From Myroides odoratimimus (GTDB lineage: Bacteria > Bacteroidota > Bacteroidia > Flavobacteriales > Flavobacteriaceae): a stretch of DNA of 49,661 bases. The stretch is taken from the NCBI RefSeq assembly GCF_030326305.1, contig NZ_JACAKB010000024.1:1-49661 (forward strand), given 5' to 3'. Both the position numbers and the translations under genes were made by a program. This document shows positions 43,150 to 49,661 of the stretch, one piece after another (positions within the stretch are counted from its first letter, which is position 1; the number at the start of each line of letters is the position of its first letter). The notes under the pieces are model-generated. The model had not been told where the DNA came from. It worked only from the letters and a program-made list of their open reading frames with translations, and made no database searches.

Positions 43150-43790
43150 TTCATCAATTAACTTCCTTAATTTCAATTTCTTTAAGCGCTCTTTTGTTGA
43201 AGGAATAATATCATCATATTCTTCATAATTTTCAATCACACTTTCCAACATATTCTTTGCCAGCAGTTTATTGCCTTTGATAGCATACGTGTCCGCAATC
43301 AAGATGAAACTCTTGGCCACACCCAGTAATCATGCTCCTCCATATTATTGACCAGATCAAAGACCATTTCCTGAGCTTTGTCCTACTGTTTGTTTTTATA
43401 CTGTAGTCGTCCTATACGATAACGTGCCTCTGCATCAATAACTGTCTTGCTTATCATTGTCGCCAATTCTGTTTTACTTCATAACAAACGCTTTATCTCC
43501 TTTCTTTAGCAATGCCTGTGCACTGTACAAATGTGCCCTAGCTATGTCTTCCTCAGATAGTCGATCAGAATTCTCTATCAAATACACATACTTCTCCACT
43601 TGATCCAAGTCTCCTATATGTAGGTAATATTTCTTCAAGTTCTGATGTAATCTCCAGTTTTTAGAGGTGCACAATCGCTTCATTATATTCCTCCAAGTTC
43701 ATGTATAACGCAGCTGCCGTCAGCAAGGTATTCTCTGTATATTTGCTCGTCCAGTCATTCAGAATAATGTTAAGATTCTTTTAGCCATTT
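43145..43790 (-). pseudogene. Decayed TPR-protein gene, 3' remnant
   Basis: Several frames join into one TPR-like C-terminal region: LNDWTSKYTENTLLTAAALY, MNLEEYNEAIVHL, then LIENSDRLSEEDIARAHLYS, AEARYRIGRLQYKNK, EMVFDLVNNMEEHDYW, AKSFILIADTYAIKGNKLLA and a Lys-rich end. At least two stops (43669 and 43382 regions) and a 2-bp insertion (near 43317-43323) break it. The 5' part is lost at the IS3 fragment. It is convergent with, and slightly overlaps, the intact TPR/HTH gene. Confidence 0.7.
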
Positions 43791-43794
43791 TAAA

Positions 43795-44118
43795 GGCTGC
43801 TAAAGTGGTGTTTTCTGTTGACATATCTTTACTCAAACTCCATCCAATAACCTTTCTATCATATAAATCTATTACTGTATGTAGTTAGATAAATACCCCC
43901 TTCTTTAACAGAGATATAAGTAATGTCAGACACCCAGGCTTTCCCTGGTTCAGTTTGTGTAAATTGTCTATCTAAAATATTATCAACCACTAAATAATTG
44001 TGTTCAGAGTCTGTGGTTATTCTATATCTACGAGCTAATTTACTACGTAATCCTAACTCTTTCATGTACTTAGCAATAGTTAGTTTAGATATGTTACTAA
44101 TATCGATTTGGATTTTTT
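43795..44118 (-). pseudogene. IS3-family transposase (InsK-like) fragment
   Basis: This internal piece of an IS3 OrfB-type transposase reads SKLTIAKYMKELGLRSKLAR, then VVDNILDRQFTQTEPGKAWV, SDITYISVKEGGIYLTT, and in another frame VIDLYDRKVIGWSLSKDMST. The first DDE Asp is in VSDITY and the second in VIDLYDRK. A 4-bp duplication (TACATACA, near 43877-43884) causes the frameshift between the two parts. Both ends are missing. It sits exactly between the TPR remnant and the nuclease remnant. Confidence 0.8.
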
Positions 44119-44805
44119 TATACAAATAAATTTGAATCGAAAGAACATTATTTTTACGTTTATAATCAATTACTAATGTGGTTGTTATACAAAGGTGCTA
44201 CTAATTACTCTACTGACAATAAATATTTTAAAGGAATTAGTCGATTAGATGAACTGTTTGAACGTGCATGTTACTATCAATTATTTGATACATTTGTTGA
44301 ACTAGGTTTTACTCCTATCATTGATGATAATATAAATTTTCTGAATGAAGCTAACATTTATGAAAAAGTAGTGTTTGAAAAAAACACCTTTAAAATTACT
44401 TTATATTATCAGAGCTTACCTATAAATTTAACAACAATTAAAAAGCATACAAATAATTTAAGACCTGATTTTATTATTGAGTTTGATGATTTATCTTATG
44501 TTATTTTAGACGCAAAATATAAAAAACTAAATAATATAGAAAAGTATGATTATGAAAATTTAGCTTTAAAATATTTACATGGAATTGGGTCTAAAGAAGG
44601 AGGATATCTGAAAGCAATCGCTTTGTTAATTCTTTTTCCTAAAAATGAAACTCACCAAAGTTACCACTCTAAAGAGGAATACTCTATTATTGGAAATAAG
44701 ACAGTTTATCCATTTATAGGAAGTTTAGGACTTGATTTTGATAATTCTGATTCCGGTCTAAAGGATGTTATAAAAAGAATATTAGAAAATAAATATATAG
44801 AATAG
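44113..44805 (+). pseudogene. DUF2357-type restriction nuclease, C-terminal remnant
   Basis: An open frame with no start codon of its own enters from the IS3 junction (FESKEHYFYVYNQLLMWLLY) and ends at 44805. It contains GISRLDELFERACYYQLFDT, a PD-(D/E)XK core (LRPDFIIEFDDLSYVILDAK) and KYLHGIGSKEGGYLKAIALL. This matches the nuclease end of DUF2357/McrC-like restriction components. The N-terminal half is absent, so the gene is truncated; an internal ATG at 44176 could yield a 209-residue product. It adjoins tRNA-Ser copy 2. Confidence 0.7.
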
Positions 44806-44830
44806 ACTTTGCCTAATGGCTTATAATAAA

Positions 44831-44863
44831 AAACTACCCAATTAGAAAATCTCTTGGTAGTTT
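44831..44863 (+). terminator. Terminator-like hairpin after the nuclease remnant
   Basis: AAACTACC (44831-44838) and GGTAGTTT (44856-44863) form an 8-bp stem with a 17-nt loop. A longer T-run occurs only at 44873. Confidence 0.5.
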
Positions 44864-44950
44864 AAGCCTCAATTTTTTTACTTATCCCACAACTTTTGAC
44901 TGTGATCCAATATTTTGAATAAAAATATCAGTATTGACTTTTATAAAAAA

Positions 44951-44984
44951 ACCCAACCTTACATTTTTGGGTGTAAAATTGGGT
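44951..44984 (-). terminator. Rho-independent terminator of the second tRNA-Ser
   Basis: ACCCAACCTTACA (44951-44963) pairs with TGTAAAATTGGGT (44972-44984) with two mismatches, followed on the minus strand by T7. It is nearly identical to 12655-12688. Confidence 0.8.
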
Positions 44985-45021
44985 ATTGCTCTTGTAATTA
45001 CCTGATAATCAAGCTTTACTG

Positions 45022-45106
45022 CGGAGAAAGAGGGATTCGAACCCCCGGACCTGTTACAGTCAACGGTTTTCAAGACCGCCGCATTCGACCACTCTGCCAT
45101 TTCTCC
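45022..45106 (-). tRNA. tRNA-Ser(UGA), copy 2
   Basis: The 85-nt sequence is identical to 12726-12810, with anticodon TGA, a long variable arm and no encoded CCA. Promoter, leader, terminator and intervening bases are also related to those of copy 1, so a segment of at least 200 bp is shared. The two tRNAs lie 32,296 bp apart in the same orientation. Confidence 0.97.
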
Positions 45107-45137
45107 AGAGGTCTACATTACTTCCGTATTGCGAGTG

Positions 45138-45167
45138 CAAATATACTGCAAAGTCTGATGTTTGCAA
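45138..45167 (-). promoter_or_regulatory. Promoter of the second tRNA-Ser
   Basis: On the minus strand TTG (45165-45167), a 19-bp spacer and TATATTTG (45138-45145): the same promoter layout as copy 1. Confidence 0.85.
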
Positions 45168-45551
45168 GCGTTTTGAATGAAAAAAATAAGTTTTTTGAAG
45201 TGTGTTTTTGTAACTAATTTATTTTGAGTCGGTAATGAATGAAAAAAAGCGTATATTATTTGAGATGGATATAAGTCTTGATGGCCAATTTTTAAATAAG
45301 AGGATGAGGTGAGTGTCAAGATTAGTGTTAGTAGGATTGATGTCAATCTAAACAGATGTTTTTAAATAGGGGGAGGAGAGGCTTTAGTTTGTTATATAGA
45401 AAGCTAAGAAGAGGGATTGTTTTTGCTTAAAGGTATTAAGAGTAGCGCCGAAATAATGAGATGGATCAAGTATTCTTTTTTTAGTGAGGTAAGTATTGGC
45501 TGCACTTTATTTTTTTAGTGTTAAAAAAAATGAGTTAAGCAGTGCTAAATG
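45168..45551. other. Gene-free leader between tRNA-Ser and thrS promoter
   Basis: I see no gene, repeat or riboswitch in this roughly 380-bp interval. Confidence 0.5.
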
Positions 45552-45582
45552 TTGCGATTCTATGGTAAAACCCGTATATTTG
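45552..45582 (+). promoter_or_regulatory. thrS promoter
   Basis: TTG (45552-45554) and TATATTTG (45575-45582) are 20 bp apart, close to the Bacteroidota consensus, and end 22 bp before the thrS ATG. The 5' leader is too short for a T-box. Confidence 0.8.
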
Positions 45583-45604
45583 CATTTTATTTTTTAAAAT
45601 TATT

Positions 45605-47557
45605 ATGATAAAAATTACATTACCAGACGGTTCAGTGAAAGAGTTTGCTTCGGGCGTAACTCCTTTCGATGTTGCAAAAAGTATAAGTGAAGGTTTAGCT
45701 AGAAATATTATTTCTGCAAACTTCAATGGTACCACCATCGAAACCACGACACCTATGACCACGGATGGTAGTCTAGTTTTATATTCATGGAATGATGATG
45801 AAGGGAAAAAAGCTTTTTGGCACTCTACTTCACACGTAATGGCGCAAGCTTTACAAGATTTATACCCTGGAATCAAGTTAACAATAGGTCCAGCTATCGC
45901 TAATGGATTCTATTATGATGTGGATTTCATGGATTATAAAGTGACAGATGCTGACTTTAAGAAAATTGAGGATAAGGTTTTAGAGATAGCACGTGGGAAG
46001 CATGACTTTACAATGCGTTCTGCTACTAAGGCTGAAGCTTTAGAGTTTTATAAAAAAGAAGAAAACCCTTATAAAGTTGAGTTAATAGAGAACCTAGCTG
46101 ATGGTACGATTACTTTCTGTGATCATGACACTTTTACAGACTTATGTCGTGGAGGTCATATTCCTAATACAGGAATTATTAAAGCATTTAAGGTATTATC
46201 TATTGCTGGTGCATACTGGAGAGGAGATGAGAAGAATAAGCAGTTAACTCGTGTTTATGGTATTTCATTCCCTAAACAAAAGGATTTAACTGAGTATTTA
46301 GCTTTATTAGAAGAAGCTAAAAAACGTGATCACCGTAAATTAGGTAAAGAATTAGAATTGTTTACATTCTCTCAAAAAGTAGGACAAGGGTTGCCATTAT
46401 GGTTGCCAAAAGGTGCTGCGTTAAGAGATAGATTAGAGCAGTTCTTGCGTAAAGCACAGAAGAAAGCTGGATATGAGCAAGTAGTTACTCCTCATATTGG
46501 ACAAAAAGAATTATATGTTACTTCTGGACACTATGCAAAATATGGAGCAGATAGTTTCCAACCGATTTATACTCCAGTAGAGGGAGAAGAGTTCTTATTA
46601 AAACCGATGAACTGTCCTCACCACTGTGAGATTTATAATGCAAAACCATGGTCTTATAAAGATTTACCTAAGCGTTTTGCTGAGTTTGGAACAGTTTATC
46701 GTTATGAGCAATCGGGAGAATTACACGGATTGACTCGTGTAAGAGGATTTACTCAAGATGATGCACATATTTTCTGTACACCAGAACAATTAGATGAAGA
46801 GTTTAAAAAAGTAATTGATTTAGTGTTATATGTATTCGGGTCGTTAGGATTCGAGAACTTTACAGCACAAGTATCAGTACGTGATTTAAGTAATCCTGAT
46901 AAGTATATCGGTAGTGTAGAGAATTGGGAAAAAGCTGAGAATGCTATTATCAATGCAGCTAGAGATAAAGGGCTTAATTATGTCATCGAGAGTGGAGAAG
47001 CTGCTTTCTATGGTCCTAAGTTAGACTTTATGGTAAAAGATGCATTAGGTAGAAGCTGGCAGTTAGGTACCATTCAGGTAGACTATAACTTACCAGAGCG
47101 ATTTGAGTTAAGTTATAAAGGATCGGATAATGAGCTGCATCGTCCAGTGATGATCCACAGAGCTCCATTTGGTTCTATGGAACGTTTTATAGCGATACTT
47201 TTAGAGCATACGGGAGGTAATTTCCCATTATGGTTAATGCCAGAGCAGGCTATAATCCTGTCTTTGAGTGAGAAATATGAAAAATATGCCGAAAAAGTTT
47301 TAAATTTGCTAGAAAATAGCGAAATTCGCGCGCTGGTAGATAACCGTAATGAGACTATCGGTAAAAAGATTAGAGAAGCTGAAGTACAAAAATTCCCTTA
47401 CATGTTAATTGTAGGAGAAGATGAAGAGAAAAACGGTACGATTTCTGTAAGAAGACACGGTGATTCTGGTAAATCTAATCAGACAATGAAGATAGAAGAT
47501 TTTATCGCTCAAGTACAAGAAGAGGTAAATAGTTCTATTAAACAATTTGGAGAGTAA
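45605..47557 (+). CDS. thrS: Threonyl-tRNA synthetase
   Basis: The 650-residue enzyme has the full ThrRS layout: TGS domain (residues 1-62; [20 protein letters not shown]), the editing and SAD region with [11 protein letters not shown] (about 75-85) and the Zn-ligand [14 protein letters not shown]. The class II core has motif 2 region [15 protein letters not shown] and [20 protein letters not shown], and motif 3 [15 protein letters not shown]. The C-terminal anticodon-binding domain contains [12 protein letters not shown]. It charges tRNA-Thr and deacylates Ser-tRNA-Thr. It is the first gene of the thrS-infC-rpmI-rplT operon. Confidence 0.98.
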   Translation: MIKITLPDGSVKEFASGVTPFDVAKSISEGLARNIISANFNGTTIETTTPMTTDGSLVLYSWNDDEGKKAFWHSTSHVMAQALQDLYPGIKLTIGPAIANGFYYDVDFMDYKVTDADFKKIEDKVLEIARGKHDFTMRSATKAEALEFYKKEENPYKVELIENLADGTITFCDHDTFTDLCRGGHIPNTGIIKAFKVLSIAGAYWRGDEKNKQLTRVYGISFPKQKDLTEYLALLEEAKKRDHRKLGKELELFTFSQKVGQGLPLWLPKGAALRDRLEQFLRKAQKKAGYEQVVTPHIGQKELYVTSGHYAKYGADSFQPIYTPVEGEEFLLKPMNCPHHCEIYNAKPWSYKDLPKRFAEFGTVYRYEQSGELHGLTRVRGFTQDDAHIFCTPEQLDEEFKKVIDLVLYVFGSLGFENFTAQVSVRDLSNPDKYIGSVENWEKAENAIINAARDKGLNYVIESGEAAFYGPKLDFMVKDALGRSWQLGTIQVDYNLPERFELSYKGSDNELHRPVMIHRAPFGSMERFIAILLEHTGGNFPLWLMPEQAIILSLSEKYEKYAEKVLNLLENSEIRALVDNRNETIGKKIREAEVQKFPYMLIVGEDEEKNGTISVRRHGDSGKSNQTMKIEDFIAQVQEEVNSSIKQFGE

Positions 47558-47602
47558 AAATAGTATAACGCTTGATGAACAAGCACATAAAATTTTATAG
47601 CC

Positions 47603-48157
47603 ATAGCAATAAGACAAAACAGAGGAAGAAATCCTCGCGAAGAAAAGAAAGATGCGCATAGAATTAATAATGCCATCCGCGTTCCTGAAGTTCGTCTTGT
47701 AGGAGACAACGTCGAAACAGGTGTATATAAACTTGCTGACGCAATGCGTTTAGCAGAGGAGTTAGAATTGGATTTAGTTGAGATTTCACCAAATGCTGAA
47801 CCTCCTGTTTGTAAAATTACTGATTACAACAAATTCCTTTACGAACAGAAGAAGCGTGAAAAAATGCTAAAGGCTAAATCGACTCAAATCACTGTAAAAG
47901 AGATTCGTTTCGGTCCTCAAACAGATGAGCACGATTATGAGTTCAAAAAGAAGAATGCAATGAAATTCTTGAAAGAGGGTTCTAAATTAAAAGCATTCGT
48001 ATTCTTTAAAGGACGTTCGATTATTTATAAAGATCAAGGACAAATCTTATTATTAAGATTAGCTCAAGATCTTGAGGAATTCGGGAAAGTGGAAACTATG
48101 CCAGTTTTAGAGGGTAAACGTATGACTATGTTTATCGCACCTAAAAAGAAAAAATAG
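47603..48157 (+). CDS. infC: Translation initiation factor IF-3, apparent AUA start
   Basis: IF-3 binds the 30S subunit and checks start-codon fidelity. The frame reads [20 protein letters not shown], then [15 protein letters not shown] and later [17 protein letters not shown] and [15 protein letters not shown], as in Flavobacteriaceae IF-3. An in-frame TAA lies at 47588-47590, and no ATG, GTG or TTG occurs before the internal ATG 47744, which would remove the conserved N-domain. ATA at 47603 followed by GCA ATA AGA gives MAIR, the usual Flavobacteriaceae start. A rare start codon is the known device for IF-3 autoregulation (AUU in E. coli). Another ATA at 47597 is an alternative. Confidence 0.9.
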   Translation: MAIRQNRGRNPREEKKDAHRINNAIRVPEVRLVGDNVETGVYKLADAMRLAEELELDLVEISPNAEPPVCKITDYNKFLYEQKKREKMLKAKSTQITVKEIRFGPQTDEHDYEFKKKNAMKFLKEGSKLKAFVFFKGRSIIYKDQGQILLLRLAQDLEEFGKVETMPVLEGKRMTMFIAPKKKK

Positions 48158-48211
48158 TATTTAAGTATATTAAGATAGTTAAGTAAGATAATCATTAATA
48201 CCTAGGAAATA

Positions 48212-48409
48212 ATGCCTAAAATGAAAACTAAATCTAGTGCTAAGAAACGTTTCAAGTTGACTGGTTCTGGAAAAATTAAAAGAAAACACGCTTTCAAAAG
48301 TCACATTTTGACTAAAAAGTCTAAAAAGCGTAAATTAGCTTTAACACACTCTGGATTAGTGTCTAAAGCAGATACAAACAGTATCAAAGATCAATTAAGA
48401 TTAATCTAA
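48212..48409 (+). CDS. rpmI: 50S ribosomal protein L35
   Basis: The 65-residue basic protein has the L35 signature [20 protein letters not shown] (residues 3-22), then [19 protein letters not shown]. The length is typical. It lies 54 bp after infC and is part of the conserved operon. Confidence 0.98.
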   Translation: MPKMKTKSSAKKRFKLTGSGKIKRKHAFKSHILTKKSKKRKLALTHSGLVSKADTNSIKDQLRLI

Positions 48410-48514
48410 TCTTAATTCCGGTTAAAATTATTTAATAACCCTGGAGTGGAGCAAATGAAAGTTTAGAAGTGTTTGAAACATAACCGCCCACTACAAAAAA
48501 CACATTTTTAAGAA

Positions 48515-48859
48515 ATGGCAAGATCAGTAAACTCAGTAGCTTCAAGAGCAAGAAGAAAAAGAATTTTGAAGCAAGCCAAAGGATTCTTTGGAAGACGTAA
48601 AAACGTTTGGACAGTAGCTAAAAACGCGGTAGAAAAAGCAATGGTATATGCTTACCGTGATAGAAAACAAAAGAAAAGAAACTTCCGTTCATTATGGATC
48701 ATGCGTATCAACGCTGGTGCTAGATTACACGGAATGAGCTATTCTCAATTCATGGGTAAATTAAAAGCTAACAATATCGAATTGAACCGTAAAGTTCTTG
48801 CAGATTTAGCTATGAATCACCCAGAAGCTTTCGCAGCTATCGTTAATAAAGTAAAATAA
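48515..48859 (+). CDS. rplT: 50S ribosomal protein L20
   Basis: The 114-residue protein shows the L20 pattern: [40 protein letters not shown], then [20 protein letters not shown]. It binds 23S rRNA early in large-subunit assembly and represses its own operon in several bacteria. The 105-bp rpmI-rplT spacer is longer than needed and could hold a regulatory site, but no rRNA mimic is obvious by eye. Confidence 0.98.
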   Translation: MARSVNSVASRARRKRILKQAKGFFGRRKNVWTVAKNAVEKAMVYAYRDRKQKKRNFRSLWIMRINAGARLHGMSYSQFMGKLKANNIELNRKVLADLAMNHPEAFAAIVNKVK

Positions 48860-48900
48860 TAAACGTTTGTCAAATCTGATTTATCTTACTTAATATATTT

Positions 48901-48930
48901 AAAAGCCTTACTGTATGCAGTGAGGCTTTT
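48901..48930 (+). terminator. Terminator of the thrS-rplT operon
   Basis: AAAAGCCTTACT (48901-48912) pairs with AGTGAGGCTTTT (48919-48930), with one G-U pair, followed by T-rich sequence. Confidence 0.88.
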
Positions 48931-48944
48931 TTATTTTAATCGGT

Positions 48945-48952
48945 TATATTTG
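48945..48952 (+). promoter_or_regulatory. -7 box of the CYTH gene
   Basis: TATATTTG, exact Bacteroidota -7 consensus, 21 bp before the ATG at 48974. Confidence 0.65.
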
Positions 48953-48973
48953 CTAGAACCTAAAAAGAGATAG

Positions 48974-49495
48974 ATGGAATTACAGAATGTGGAATTTAAA
49001 GCACGTGTAGCTGACTTAGATAGCATAGAAGATAAATTAAAAGGATTAGAGCTCGTTTTAGACGGGGTATATAAGCAAGTGGATACTTATTATAATGTCC
49101 CTATTGGAAGGGTGAAGCTTCGTGAGTATGACGAGTATAGTTCTTTGATTTATTATAATCGTGTTAATGGGGAGGAGGCGAAGAGTTCAGATGTTATTTA
49201 TTATAAACATGAGAAGGATTCTGCGTTAGGTGCAATATTAGAATTGCAGTTTGGTATAAAAGTAAAGGTGTCTAAAGTGCGTAAGGTTTTAAAGTATAAG
49301 AATGTTAGTATTCATTTGGATCAGGTAGACGGTTTGGGGTGCTTTGTGGAAGTAGAAGCTTGTGATATTGGAGTAGAAGAAGGAGTTGATTTAAAGCAAC
49401 AATGTGATTATTTTTTTGATCTAATGGAGTTGACTAAAAAAGATTTAGTTGCGGTATCGTATAGTGATCTTATTCTTCAGTTAAATAAAAAATAG
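48974..49495 (+). CDS. CYTH-domain protein (class IV adenylate cyclase-like)
   Basis: The 173-residue protein fits the CYTH fold. The N-terminal ExExK-type motif is partly changed (NVEFKARV), GRVKLREYDE lies at about residues 45-54, and VRKVLKYKNVSIHLDQVDGLGCFVEVEA at about 98-125 carries the C-terminal acidic and basic pairs. CYTH proteins hydrolyse or cyclise triphosphates such as thiamine triphosphate, inorganic triphosphate or ATP. The change from the ideal ExExK leaves activity open. It is monocistronic between two terminators. Confidence 0.8.
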   Translation: MELQNVEFKARVADLDSIEDKLKGLELVLDGVYKQVDTYYNVPIGRVKLREYDEYSSLIYYNRVNGEEAKSSDVIYYKHEKDSALGAILELQFGIKVKVSKVRKVLKYKNVSIHLDQVDGLGCFVEVEACDIGVEEGVDLKQQCDYFFDLMELTKKDLVAVSYSDLILQLNKK

Positions 49496-49551
49496 TAGTG
49501 ACTTGTCTTTTACTCTTGATTTAAATGGAGTAGATTGAGTTAGGATAAAAC

Positions 49552-49583
49552 AAAAAAGACTATCAATGCTGATAGTCTTTTTT
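49552..49583 (+). terminator. Terminator of the CYTH gene
   Basis: AAAAAAGACTATCA (49552-49565) pairs with TGATAGTCTTTTTT (49570-49583), a perfect 14-bp stem counting A/T ends, with loop ATGC. Confidence 0.9.
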
Positions 49584-49589
49584 GTATAT

Positions 49590-49661
49590 GTGTGCCCAGC
49601 ATGGGTGATAACTCTAGGGTGTAAGTCCCGAACACGCCATTACAGCAGGAAGTGTTAACCG
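49590..49661 (+). mobile_element. Group II intron, 5' end (partial)
   Basis: The window ends in a sequence starting GTGTGCCCAGCATGGGTG and continuing GGTGTAAGTCCCGAACAC. This matches the 5' start of bacterial group II introns (GUGYG followed by the first domain I stem CCCAGCAUGGG and a ...GUAAGUCCC... element). It begins 6 bp after a terminator T-run, the preferred position of class C introns. The class, and the presence of a reverse transcriptase gene, cannot be judged because the rest lies outside. Confidence 0.75.

Noticed and set aside
44882-45217. Open frames crossing tRNA-Ser copy 2 on both strands (for example [13 protein letters not shown]...)
   Set aside because: These are the classic false ORFs produced by translating a serine tRNA; the tRNA, its promoter and terminator explain the sequence.
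45168-45604. T-box or other riboswitch ahead of thrS
   Set aside because: The promoter ends 22 bp before the ATG, leaving no room for a structured leader, and T-boxes are not expected in Bacteroidota.

Overview
The window is an AT-rich stretch of a Bacteroidota chromosome, most likely Flavobacteriaceae and close to Myroides (the genus is an inference from family content). The evidence is the Bacteroidota promoter consensus (TTG, 19-20 bp, TAnnTTTG) before both tRNA genes and thrS, the general lack of Shine-Dalgarno sites, and the lineage-typical families: DUF3853, the short RadC/JAB protein, a histone H1-like mini-protein, DUF6090, YD-repeat/Rhs proteins and the thrS-infC-rpmI-rplT operon.

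Positions 1-12,700 are an accessory region that looks like an integrated mobilizable element. It opens with the right end of an IS66 element that has cut a hypothetical gene. It then carries a replication and mobilization block: DUF3853 excisionase-like protein, SF3-type helicase, a TGATGCA iteron-like cluster, Toprim primase, a hairpin-rich oriT candidate, MobC, MOB-P-like relaxase and a small membrane protein. An XRE regulator follows, then a cargo block of three unknown minus-strand genes, a HEPN-like 557-residue protein, RadC/JAB and an AIPR-family abortive-infection protein with a nuclease-like N-terminus. The block ends at a tRNA-Ser(UGA). No integrase is visible; it would lie left of the window.

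Positions 12,811-30,200 look like ordinary chromosome: Crp/Fnr and GNAT genes, the histone-like gene, a PPP-family phosphatase, a MocR regulator, an EmrAB/TolC-like efflux operon with a divergent AraC regulator, an SDR, a second AraC regulator with a secreted esterase, DUF6624 and DUF6090 proteins, and an S41 peptidase remnant.

Positions 30,800-41,150 hold the most unusual locus. A compact minus-strand cluster of five membrane or exported proteins leads into a YD-repeat (Rhs) polymorphic-toxin gene with a C-terminal JAB metallopeptidase-like domain, followed directly by a small exported protein that may be its immunity factor. The Rhs gene is broken by four single-base frameshifts and by an IS4-family insertion with a 7-bp target duplication; the inserted transposase itself has two nonsense codons. 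The Rhs 5' end also carries a 64-bp piece nearly identical to a cargo gene 30.5 kb away in the mobilizable element. A TPR/HTH regulator is divergent to the cluster.

Positions 43,150-44,810 are debris: a TPR gene remnant, an IS3 fragment and the 3' end of a PD-(D/E)XK restriction-type gene. This debris abuts a second, identical tRNA-Ser(UGA) whose promoter and terminator match those of the first copy. The right end is core genome: thrS, infC (apparently starting at AUA), rpmI, rplT and a CYTH protein. The last 72 bases look like the 5' end of a group II intron placed just after a Rho-independent terminator.
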